Shown here piece after piece: positions 1 to 4,852 of a stretch of DNA of 5,226 nt. Every line of letters begins with the position of its first letter. Position 1 is the stretch's first letter. The stretch is from Dethiobacter sp. (lineage in GTDB: Bacteria; Bacillota; Dethiobacteria; DTU022). The position numbers were made by a program, and so were the translations under genes. The stretch covers positions 1 to 5,226 of the forward strand of contig JAGXSR010000009.1 of the NCBI GenBank assembly GCA_018333405.1. The letters run 5' to 3'. The notes under the pieces were generated by a model. The model was given only the letters and a program-made list of their open reading frames with translations. It did not search any database and was not told the DNA's origin.

Positions 1-4
1 TGTA

Positions 5-32
5 ATGACACAGTAATGATATGTTGTATAAT
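5..32 (+). promoter_or_regulatory. Probable sigma-A promoter of the DUF3221 lipoprotein gene
   Basis: A perfect -10 hexamer TATAAT lies at 27-32. A -35-like ATGACA (5 of 6 to TTGACA) lies at 5-10, giving a 16-base spacer. Transcription would begin near 39 and leave a leader of about 90 bases before the start codon at 128. A second TTGACA at 36-41 is perfect, but the best -10 at 17 bases (TCTTAA, 59-64) matches only 3 of 6, so it is a weaker alternative. Promoter assignment is by motif only. Confidence 0.6.
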
Positions 33-88
33 TTATTGACAAATACCATATGTTAAAGTCTTAAAAAAGGGAACTTTTTCTGCCGGAA

Positions 89-103
89 ACCGGTCTTACC
101 GGT
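89..103 (+). repeat. ACCGGT inverted repeat in the lipoprotein gene leader
   Basis: Two copies of the self-complementary hexamer ACCGGT (89-94 and 98-103) are separated by CTT. In RNA they can form a 6-bp hairpin with a 3-base loop, ending 24 bases before the start codon. Upstream, AAAAAG (64-69) and CTTTTT (74-79) can form a second, weak hairpin around GGAA. Neither is directly followed by a T tract, so I do not call a terminator. An mRNA-stability or regulatory role is possible but unproven. Confidence 0.4.
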
Positions 104-114
104 AAAGGCCAACA

Positions 115-127
115 AGGGGGTTTTTTT
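115..127 (+). promoter_or_regulatory. Ribosome binding site made of a G5T7 tract
   Basis: AAGGGGG (114-120) followed by seven T (121-127) immediately precedes the ATG at 128. The purine run is the only candidate Shine-Dalgarno element and sits 7 bases from the start. The spacer is a pure T homopolymer next to a G homopolymer, so slippage would directly change the spacing between ribosome binding site and start codon. Confidence 0.5.
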
Positions 128-484
128 ATGCGCCACAAAATTGCTTTAATCCTGGCCGCCGCGCTGCTCTTAGCGCTTATCACCGCCGGTTGCGCGGCAA
201 GCTCCGGCGACCCTGAGATAACCGGCTTGATTGTCGCCATCGAGGATAGACGGGTTTTGGTTGTGGCCGGACTGGACGAAGTCTCCACAAACTTTGAAGA
301 CTGGGAAGGCAACCGGGCTATCTACTTCACGGTGACCGATAAAACCGTGATCCAAGGCAGCGGCGGCAAGGGATCATTTGACGACCTGGCCGTCGGCCAA
401 AAAGTGGAGGCCTGGGCGGATGGGGCGATCGCCGAGTCATTTCCGGAACAGGCAGCCGCTGAAAAAATATTGATTCTCAAATAG
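128..484 (+). CDS. DUF3221 (YobA-type) small lipoprotein
   Basis: This encodes a 118-residue exported lipoprotein of unknown biochemical function. The N-terminus has a basic start (MRHK), a hydrophobic core over residues 5-20 and a lipobox-like T-A-G-C with the lipidated cysteine at position 22, so the mature protein should be anchored on the outer face of the membrane. The mature part (about 32-118) reads as a DUF3221 domain. It starts with a short G-L-I-V-A-I-E-D-R-R-V-L-V-V strand pair and ends in the hallmark segment with VGQKVEAWADGAIAESFPEQ near residues 88-107, followed by A-A-A-E-K-I-L-I-L. The length fits single-domain members. It has its own promoter, and the next gene also has one, so it is probably monocistronic. 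No clear terminator follows. Family recognition is from memory of the C-terminal motif. The family is known mainly from Bacillus YobA and similar proteins, without an assigned activity. Confidence 0.85.
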   Translation: MRHKIALILAAALLLALITAGCAASSGDPEITGLIVAIEDRRVLVVAGLDEVSTNFEDWEGNRAIYFTVTDKTVIQGSGGKGSFDDLAVGQKVEAWADGAIAESFPEQAAAEKILILK

Positions 485-502
485 CCTGAAAACGGCGCCC
501 TA

Positions 503-532
503 TTGACTCTAAACCTCCATAATCTGTATAAT
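503..532 (+). promoter_or_regulatory. Sigma-A promoter of the PH-domain gene
   Basis: TTGACT at 503-508 (5 of 6 to consensus) and a perfect TATAAT at 527-532 are separated by 18 bases. It lies in the gap between the lipoprotein stop (484) and the PH gene start (583), so the PH gene has its own promoter. The predicted transcript starts near 539, almost exactly where the inverted repeat at 541-560 begins. Confidence 0.75.
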
Positions 533-540
533 TAAGGTAG

Positions 541-560
541 CAATGGTCAGGTAACCATTG
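541..560 (+). repeat. Inverted repeat at the predicted 5' end of the PH-gene mRNA
   Basis: CAATGGT (541-547) and ACCATTG (554-560) are perfect 7-bp inverted arms around the 6-base loop CAGGTA. The repeat lies just downstream of the -10 and ends 10 bases before the ribosome binding site. It could be a 5'-protecting mRNA hairpin or an operator for a dimeric repressor placed at the transcription start. Confidence 0.5.
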
Positions 561-570
561 ATTAGTTGAA

Positions 571-576
571 GGAGGA
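571..576 (+). promoter_or_regulatory. Ribosome binding site that fixes the GTG start of the PH gene
   Basis: GGAGGA lies 6 bases before the GTG at 583, at the right distance for initiation there. The next in-frame ATG at 604 has no comparable purine-rich element in front of it, so GTG is the preferred start. Confidence 0.75.
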
Positions 577-582
577 TGAAGC

Positions 583-951
583 GTGGCCGAGCTGACAGAG
601 ATAATGTCCTGGACTTTTGTTTCGGAGTGTCCGGTTCCAAGTGAGGTGCAACAGATCCTGATTGAAGGAGAAAAGGTGGAGGTTGCATACAAGACCATCC
701 GGGATGCAGCCGTGGTGACCAACAAGCGCATCATAATCGCCGATAAACAGGGAATCACGGGGAAAAAAGTAGAGGTGTATACCATCCCTTTTAAGTCTAT
801 TGTCATGTATTCCAGCGAAAACGCGGGGGGCATCCTTGATTTCAATGCGGAAATAGATCTCTGGACACGCGCCGGAAGGCTGAAGCTTAAGCTAGCTAAA
901 GGGATAGATATCCGGAAATTAGACCGGCTTATCGGTCAGTACATATTATAA
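583..951 (+). CDS. Bacterial PH-domain (bPH_1, YvbH-type) protein
   Basis: This 122-residue soluble protein has no signal peptide or membrane segment. The body reads as a bacterial pleckstrin-homology-like bPH_1 domain (formerly DUF1696, as in Bacillus YvbH). Residues about 25-60 contain L-I-E-G-E-K-V-E-V-A-Y-K, then D-A-A-V-V-T-N-K-R-I-I-I-A-D and K-Q-G-I-T-G-K-K. These are followed by Y-T-I-P-F-K-S-I and an E-N-A-G-G turn, then D-F-N-A-E-I-D-L-W strands, and a C-terminal amphipathic helix (I-R-K-L-D-R-L-I-G-Q-Y-I). The T-N-K-R and I-P-(F/Y)-K-S-I motifs are the clearest family marks. The domain forms multimeric rings in solved homologues, but its cellular role is not established. Start is GTG. 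A strong promoter and a terminator flank it, so it is a single-gene unit, convergent with carB. Confidence 0.85.
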   Translation: MAELTEIMSWTFVSECPVPSEVQQILIEGEKVEVAYKTIRDAAVVTNKRIIIADKQGITGKKVEVYTIPFKSIVMYSSENAGGILDFNAEIDLWTRAGRLKLKLAKGIDIRKLDRLIGQYIL

Positions 952-957
952 GTAAAC

Positions 958-998
958 CCGAAAAGGGGGCTTGTTTGAAAAACAAGCCCCCTTTTCGG
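958..998. terminator. Bidirectional intrinsic terminator between the PH gene and carB
   Basis: An 18-bp perfect stem (958-975 with 981-998) closes on a 5-base TGAAA loop. The arms contain GGGGGC and GCCCCC flanked by AAAA on the left and TTTT on the right. Read on either strand, the GC-rich hairpin is therefore followed by a short T run within the arm. It begins 6 bases after the PH-gene stop and lies 23 bases beyond the carB stop, so it most likely terminates both convergent transcripts. No other terminator candidate exists for carB in this window. Confidence 0.9.
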
Positions 999-1021
999 AT
1001 CCATTGTTGCTTAGCGCCTGC

Positions 1022-4000
1022 TTAGTTGTCCCTTATGTCAAGATGATAATCCTGCAAGTTTTTAACAACTTTTGTTTGGCTCTGTCTGTAGGCCTGTATA
1101 CCTCTGGCGCTGGCCAGGGCCGCCGGCAGGGTGGTTATATACGTAATTTTGTTCTTAATGGCTACTTTACGTATATATGAGTCGTCTTTTTCGCTTAAAC
1201 TGCCGATCGGTGTATTAATGATCAGATCAATTTCCCTGTTCGCTACGCGGTCTAGTATATTCGGTCTGCCTTCATATAGCTTTTTAACAGGTGTGGATTG
1301 GACGCCGTTTTGCCTCAGATAGTTACCCGTGCCCTCCGTGGCCAGTATTTTAAAACCGAGCGCGGCAAATTCGCGGGCGACTTCCAGCGCGGCAGCTCTG
1401 TCCTGTTCCCGAACGCTGATTAATACTGTTCCTGCAACCGGCAGCAGCGCCTGGGTGGCTTCCTGCGCCTTGAAAAAGGCCAGTCCAAATGAATCGGCCA
1501 GGCCAAGCACCTCACCGGTTGACCGCATTTCCGGTCCTAAGACCGGATCTACCTCATGAAACATATTAAAGGGGAATACTGATTCCTTGACCCCATAATG
1601 CGGGATAGTACCGATTGACAGGTTGGCCGCTTGCAATTTGCCCATAATTATTTCAGTGGCCAGACGGGCCATCGGGACGTTACAAACTTTTGAAACGATG
1701 GGAACGGTGCGGGATGCGCGCGGGTTGGCCTCCAAAACGTAGACACGGTCATTGAAAATCGCGTATTGAATGTTCATCAATCCGACCACGTTGAGCTGCC
1801 GGGCTATTCTTTCGGTATAGTCGCGGATGGTTGATATGTGCTTATCCGGAATGCTAAACGGGGGGATCACGCAAGCTGAATCCCCTGAATGAGTCCCCGC
1901 ATACTCGATATGTTCCATGATCGGGGGGATAAACACCGCTTGCCCATCGGAGATGGCATCTGCTTCTGCTTCGGTAGCATAATCCAGAAATTTGTCAATC
2001 AGGATCGGTTTCTCAGGGGTAATCTCTATTGCCGCGGAGATATACCGGCGCAGCATCTCCTGATCATGGACACATTCCATGCCCCGCCCGCCAAGAACGT
2101 ATGAGGGTCTGACCATCAGCGGATAACCGATTTTTTCTGCGATAATACGCGCTTCATCAAAATTGCCGGCCATGCCTGATTCCGGCATCGGTATATTCAT
2201 CTTCTCCATCATTAACCTGAACCTGTTCCGATCCTCGGCCAGATCAATTGTATCGAGTGATGTGCCTAGTATGCGCACCCCTTCCTCAGCCAGCTCTCCG
2301 GCAATATTGAGTGGGGTTTGTCCTCCGAATTGAACGATTGCCCCGAGTGGGCTTTCTTTTTGATAGATACTGAGCACATCTTCCACGGTGAGCGGCTCGA
2401 AGTATAATTTGTCTGATGTATCGTAATCGGTTGACACTGTCTCCGGGTTGCAGTTAACAATAATTGTTTCATACCCCAGATCGCGTAAGGCAAAAGCGGC
2501 ATGGACGCAGCAGTAATCAAATTCAATCCCCTGCCCAATCCGGTTGGGACCACCGCCTAAGATCATCACTTTGTTGCTGTTTCCGGACGCTCTGGTTTGA
2601 TCTTCAGCATTATACGTGGAATAATAATAAGCAGCATTTTCCACACCGCTTACCGGGACAGGGCGCCATCCTTCCGTAGCGCCTAAAGCAATCCGGTGCT
2701 TTCGGATCACCTTCTCCGGCAGGCTTAACAGCTTGGCCAGATAACGGTCGGCAAAACCGTCTTTTTTGGCCCGGATCAACAACTGGTCAGGCAGGGTGCT
2801 GTTTTTGTGTTTTAAGATCTCCTCTTCCAATAATACCAGTTCCTGCATCTGCTCTATAAACCACGCTTTAATATACGTTAATTGATGGAGTTGATCTACG
2901 GTCGCTCCTTTACGCAAGGCCTCATACATAATAAATTGCCGCTCACTTGACGGCTCGGCCAGCAGCGCCAAAAGGTCGCCGAGGGGAAGAGAATGATAAT
3001 TATTGACAAAACCTAAACCGTAACGCCCTGTTTCCAGCGAACGGATCGCTTTTTGGAAGGCCTCTTTGTAGTTTTTCCCTATACTCATCACCTCGCCGAC
3101 AGCCTTCATTTGCGTGCCTAATTTATCGACGGCCCCTTTAAACTTCTCAAAACCCCACCGCGGGAACTTGACTACAACATAATCGCCGGCGGGGGTGTAT
3201 TTCTCTAAGGAACCATCCCGCCAATAAGGAATCTCGTCTAAGGTTAATCCTGCCGCCAGCATGGCCGAAATAAGAGCGATGGGGAATCCGGTGGCCTTTG
3301 AAGCCAAGGCGGAAGATCGCGAAGTGCGCGGGTTTATTTCAATGACTACAACCCGCCCTGTCTTAGGGTCATGGGCAAACTGGATATTGGTGCCGCCAAT
3401 CACGCCGATCGCTTCGACAATTTCATAGGCATATTTTTGCAAACGCATCTGCAACGCGCTGCTGATGGTTAACATGGGCGCGGTGCAAAATGAATCGCCT
3501 GTGTGAACGCCCATTGCGTCAACGTTTTCGATAAAGCATACGGTAATCATTTGATTTTTAGCATCGCGCACTACTTCCAGCTCCAACTCTTCCCAGCCCA
3601 AGACAGATTCCTCCACTAAAATCTGTCCGATTATACTCGCTGAAATTCCTCTGCCGGCAATTACTTTCAGCTCTTCCAGGTTATAGGCTAAGCCGCCTCC
3701 CGTTCCTCCCATCGTATAAGCAGGGCGGATGACGACAGGGAAGCCAAGTGTTTTGGCAATATCTACAGCCTCCTCCACAGAGTAAGCCGGTTCGCTTCCG
3801 GGCGTTTCAATCCCTAACTGTTTCATGCTTTCTTTAAAAGCAATCCGGTCTTCGCCTCGTTCTATCGCCTCGAGCTGAACACCGATCACTTCAACACCAT
3901 ATTTATCCAAAACTCCTTCTTTGGCCAGTTTAATGCTGAGATTGAGGGCAGATTGTCCGCCTAAGTTCGGCAGCAAGGCGTCAGGCCGTTCTTTGTCAAT

Positions 4001-4231
4001 AATATCGGTTATTCTTTCTACATTCAGCGGTTCAATATATGTGGCGTCGGCCATCCCCGGATCGGTCATAATAGTGGCCGGATTAGAATTTACCAATACA
4101 ATTTTATAGCCAAGCTTACGCAGAGCTTTGCAAGCCTGAGTGCCTGAGTAGTCAAATTCAGCCGCTTGTCCAATTACAATCGGCCCCGAACCGATTATTA
4201 AAATCTTGTGTATATCTTGCCGTTTTGGCAT
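1022..4231 (-). CDS. carB: Carbamoyl-phosphate synthase large subunit
   Basis: This is a complete, uninterrupted protein of 1069 residues (Escherichia coli CarB has 1073). CarB makes carbamoyl phosphate from bicarbonate, two ATP and ammonia, which CarA normally releases from glutamine; the product feeds arginine and pyrimidine synthesis in the cytoplasm. The fold is the expected duplicate. The first half (about 1-400, carboxyphosphate) has R129, R169, the M-G-G-T-G-G-G loop (174-180), E215, H243, Q284, E298 and N300. An oligomerisation region spans about 401-550. The second half (about 551-930, carbamate kinase) has G-G-G-P-N-R-I-G-Q-G (559-568), R708, G-G-R-G-M (714-718), H781, E834 and N836. 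The C-terminal MGS-type allosteric domain (about 931-1069) keeps T965, T968, K984, N1006 and T1007, matching the nucleotide-effector pocket. E776, D784 and E883 match the ornithine-site acids of the E. coli enzyme (alignment from memory). An AAGGAG site lies 8 bases before the ATG. No carA lies just upstream on this strand. Confidence 0.97.
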   Translation of the reverse strand: MPKRQDIHKILIIGSGPIVIGQAAEFDYSGTQACKALRKLGYKIVLVNSNPATIMTDPGMADATYIEPLNVERITDIIDKERPDALLPNLGGQSALNLSIKLAKEGVLDKYGVEVIGVQLEAIERGEDRIAFKESMKQLGIETPGSEPAYSVEEAVDIAKTLGFPVVIRPAYTMGGTGGGLAYNLEELKVIAGRGISASIIGQILVEESVLGWEELELEVVRDAKNQMITVCFIENVDAMGVHTGDSFCTAPMLTISSALQMRLQKYAYEIVEAIGVIGGTNIQFAHDPKTGRVVVIEINPRTSRSSALASKATGFPIALISAMLAAGLTLDEIPYWRDGSLEKYTPAGDYVVVKFPRWGFEKFKGAVDKLGTQMKAVGEVMSIGKNYKEAFQKAIRSLETGRYGLGFVNNYHSLPLGDLLALLAEPSSERQFIMYEALRKGATVDQLHQLTYIKAWFIEQMQELVLLEEEILKHKNSTLPDQLLIRAKKDGFADRYLAKLLSLPEKVIRKHRIALGATEGWRPVPVSGVENAAYYYSTYNAEDQTRASGNSNKVMILGGGPNRIGQGIEFDYCCVHAAFALRDLGYETIIVNCNPETVSTDYDTSDKLYFEPLTVEDVLSIYQKESPLGAIVQFGGQTPLNIAGELAEEGVRILGTSLDTIDLAEDRNRFRLMMEKMNIPMPESGMAGNFDEARIIAEKIGYPLMVRPSYVLGGRGMECVHDQEMLRRYISAAIEITPEKPILIDKFLDYATEAEADAISDGQAVFIPPIMEHIEYAGTHSGDSACVIPPFSIPDKHISTIRDYTERIARQLNVVGLMNIQYAIFNDRVYVLEANPRASRTVPIVSKVCNVPMARLATEIIMGKLQAANLSIGTIPHYGVKESVFPFNMFHEVDPVLGPEMRSTGEVLGLADSFGLAFFKAQEATQALLPVAGTVLISVREQDRAAALEVAREFAALGFKILATEGTGNYLRQNGVQSTPVKKLYEGRPNILDRVANREIDLIINTPIGSLSEKDDSYIRKVAIKNKITYITTLPAALASARGIQAYRQSQTKVVKNLQDYHLDIRDN

Positions 4232-4246
4232 GGTGGTTGCTCCTTA

Positions 4247-4291
4247 TTTTAAGTAAATTTTTCCGCTTTTATATTTTATAATTTATACGCA
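4247..4291 (-). promoter_or_regulatory. AT-rich segment just upstream of carB
   Basis: On the carB strand this stretch between the short upstream ORF and the carB ribosome binding site is almost pure A/T, with overlapping TATAAA-like hexamers (for example the complements of 4282-4287 and 4275-4280). Possible -35 partners such as CCGACG at 17 bases are poor (3 of 6), so it may be either a weak carB-proximal promoter or an unstructured leader that exposes the ribosome binding site. There is no GC-rich hairpin in it, and hence no transcription terminator between the short ORF and carB. Confidence 0.3.
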
Positions 4292-4393
4292 TTATTTACT
4301 TTGTCGTCGGGATTCCCTGAAACGCCTGCTCAGTATAATAACCAGACGAGCACCTGCGCCTGCGGCCGGATTTTTCATTACCTTCTCTTTCAT
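4292..4393 (-). CDS. Short arginine-rich ORF (33 codons) upstream of carB, candidate leader peptide
   Basis: This ORF is not recognised as any known family. It starts at ATG 4393, preceded at 8 bases by a consensus GGAGG (complement of 4402-4406), and ends at TAA 60 bases before the carB start. The peptide begins MKEKVMKNPA, has a small-residue and hydrophobic middle (A-G-A-G-A-R-L-V-I-I-L) and ends SRRFRESRRQSK. Six of its last 18 residues are arginine, encoded by CGT, AGG, CGT, AGG, CGA and CGA. It is on the carB strand and probably on the same transcript. The arginine enrichment suggests a leader peptide whose translation senses arginine supply, since carbamoyl phosphate is an arginine precursor. 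No terminator or obvious alternative hairpin lies between it and carB, so classical transcription attenuation is not supported; translational coupling, or a chance ORF, remain possible. Confidence 0.45.
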   Translation of the reverse strand: MKEKVMKNPAAGAGARLVIILSRRFRESRRQSK

Positions 4394-4430
4394 AGTCAAT
4401 GCCTCCAATACTTGAGAATCTAGAAAATCT

Positions 4431-4467
4431 CCTGATGTATTTTATCAGGTTCCGCAAAAGAGATCTA
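4431..4467 (-). promoter_or_regulatory. Possible promoter and hairpin ahead of the carB leader ORF
   Basis: On the minus strand TAAAAT (complement of 4439-4444) could be a -10, with a weak TAGATC (complement of 4462-4467) 17 bases upstream. The same place holds the inverted repeat CCTGAT (4431-4436) and ATCAGG (4444-4449) around a 7-base AT loop, which overlaps the proposed -10 and could be an operator. This is the best candidate for the start of the leader-carB transcript, but the -35 matches consensus at only three positions. Confidence 0.3.
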
Positions 4468-4469
4468 CC

Positions 4470-4495
4470 TGAAAATTACGCCGGTGAAAATTTTC
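4470..4495. repeat. TGAAAATT direct repeats with an internal palindrome
   Basis: TGAAAATT occurs at 4470-4477 and again at 4485-4492, a 15-base period. The second copy is part of the 10-bp palindrome GAAAATTTTC (4486-4495). They lie just upstream of the possible carB-side promoter and could bind a regulator. They do not fit an ARG box (TGAAT-N4-ATTCA type) well enough to name one. Confidence 0.3.
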
Positions 4496-4555
4496 CATAG
4501 TTCGCATGCGCTCCGTGCTTAAGAAGAAGCCGGCAGTTTTGGCTTTTGCACAAAG

Positions 4556-4567
4556 GAGCTGCAGCTC
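4556..4567. repeat. Perfect 12-bp palindrome GAGCTGCAGCTC
   Basis: This isolated perfect palindrome lies 20 bases upstream of the -35 of the pabA/trpG promoter. No T tract follows, so it is not a terminator. It may be an operator or chance. The rest of 4496-4586 shows only short imperfect stems (for example AAGCC 4527-4531 with GGCTT 4541-4545) and no credible gene. Confidence 0.3.
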
Positions 4568-4586
4568 TGCGGCAGTAGAGAACAAC

Positions 4587-4616
4587 TTGCCGGTGGTCGC
4601 AAATATATGATAAAAT
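4587..4616 (+). promoter_or_regulatory. Probable extended -10 promoter of the pabA/trpG gene
   Basis: TTGCCG at 4587-4592 and TAAAAT at 4611-4616 are 18 bases apart, and a TG at 4608-4609 one base before the hexamer gives an extended -10. The predicted start near 4623 would produce a leader of about 230 bases before the start codon at 4853, which is long enough for an attenuation or riboswitch-type control element. Confidence 0.55.
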
Positions 4617-4704
4617 GACTATAAGCAGGGGGTTTAAACGTGAACGGCCCTTGACCGGAACGCCGGTATGAGAGGAGAAATTGACTTTCCGCCGCATGCC
4701 GGTT

Positions 4705-4723
4705 GCTTAAAGATATTTTAAGC
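4705..4723. repeat. AT-rich inverted repeat in the pabA/trpG leader
   Basis: GCTTAAA (4705-4711) and TTTAAGC (4717-4723) are perfect 7-bp inverted arms around GATAT. In RNA the stem can extend outward with G.U pairs between 4701-4704 and 4724-4727. It lies inside the loop that the proposed antiterminator pairing would close. As DNA it could equally be an operator site. Confidence 0.5.
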
Positions 4724-4748
4724 GGTTACAACTTGATATGGAGCAAAC

Positions 4749-4799
4749 AGACGCTATATTGCCGGAATGCGCACCGGCTGTGCGTCTTTTTTTGTTTTT
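4749..4799 (+). terminator. Intrinsic terminator within the pabA/trpG leader
   Basis: An outer stem AGACGC (4749-4754) with GCGTCT (4782-4787) and an inner stem GCCGG (4761-4765) with CCGGC (4774-4778) are separated by an internal loop. They are followed by seven T ending at 4793, a G and five more T. It ends 53 bases before the pabA/trpG start and downstream of the predicted promoter. Because no upstream gene on this strand needs terminating, a leader attenuator is the likeliest role. Confidence 0.65.
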
Positions 4800-4852
4800 G
4801 AGCCGAGATTGTTCCATATTTATAAGCGCACATACTTGGGGGGCGAAAATCC

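Larger units (their letters stand above)
4623..4800 (+). promoter_or_regulatory. Structured leader of the pabA/trpG gene, candidate attenuator
   Basis: Five CCGG cores (4655, 4663, 4699, 4762 and 4774) give several alternative pairings. ACCGG 4654-4658 with CCGGT 4663-4667 forms a tetraloop hairpin. GCTTAAA 4705-4711 with TTTAAGC 4717-4723 forms an AT hairpin that G.U pairs can extend by four. CGCATGCCGG 4693-4702 can pair with CCGGAATGCG 4762-4771 at nine of ten positions, taking the inner left arm of the terminator that follows. This is the layout of antiterminator versus terminator. I find no T-box motif, no tryptophan-rich leader peptide, no run of TRAP triplets, and no match to THF or ZTP riboswitch cores. 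Confidence 0.45.

Noticed and set aside
170..355. Minus-strand ORFs opposite the lipoprotein and PH genes (also 61-312 and 477-845)
   Set aside because: They are antisense shadows of two recognisable genes and have no initiation signals.
971..1180. Plus-strand ORF starting inside the 958-998 hairpin
   Set aside because: It begins in the terminator loop and then runs antisense through the 3' end of carB, so it is a shadow frame.
2266..2553. Minus-strand 95-codon ORF inside carB, and other ORFs within 1131-4109
   Set aside because: All lie within the intact carB reading frame, lack ribosome binding sites and show no family signature.
4527..4548. Weak hairpin with T run (AAGCC/GGCTT) as a terminator
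   Set aside because: The stem is only 5 bp and the following T run is four bases; no gene upstream on the plus strand needs it.
4476..4697. 73-codon minus-strand ORF in the intergenic region
   Set aside because: The ATG at 4697 has no ribosome binding site, the protein has no recognisable pattern, and it runs through the promoter and palindromes of the divergent region.
4668..4718. Possible short leader peptide in the pabA/trpG leader (ATG 4668, 16 codons)
   Set aside because: There is no ribosome binding site, and it contains no tryptophan or other run of a relevant amino acid.
4400..4852. T-box, TRAP, THF, ZTP or PyrR-type leader element
   Set aside because: I looked for the T-box core (GGGTGG-N-ACC), repeated GAG/TAG triplets, the THF and ZTP cores and the PyrR anti-antiterminator consensus on the relevant strands and saw none. 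This was by eye, not by covariance search.
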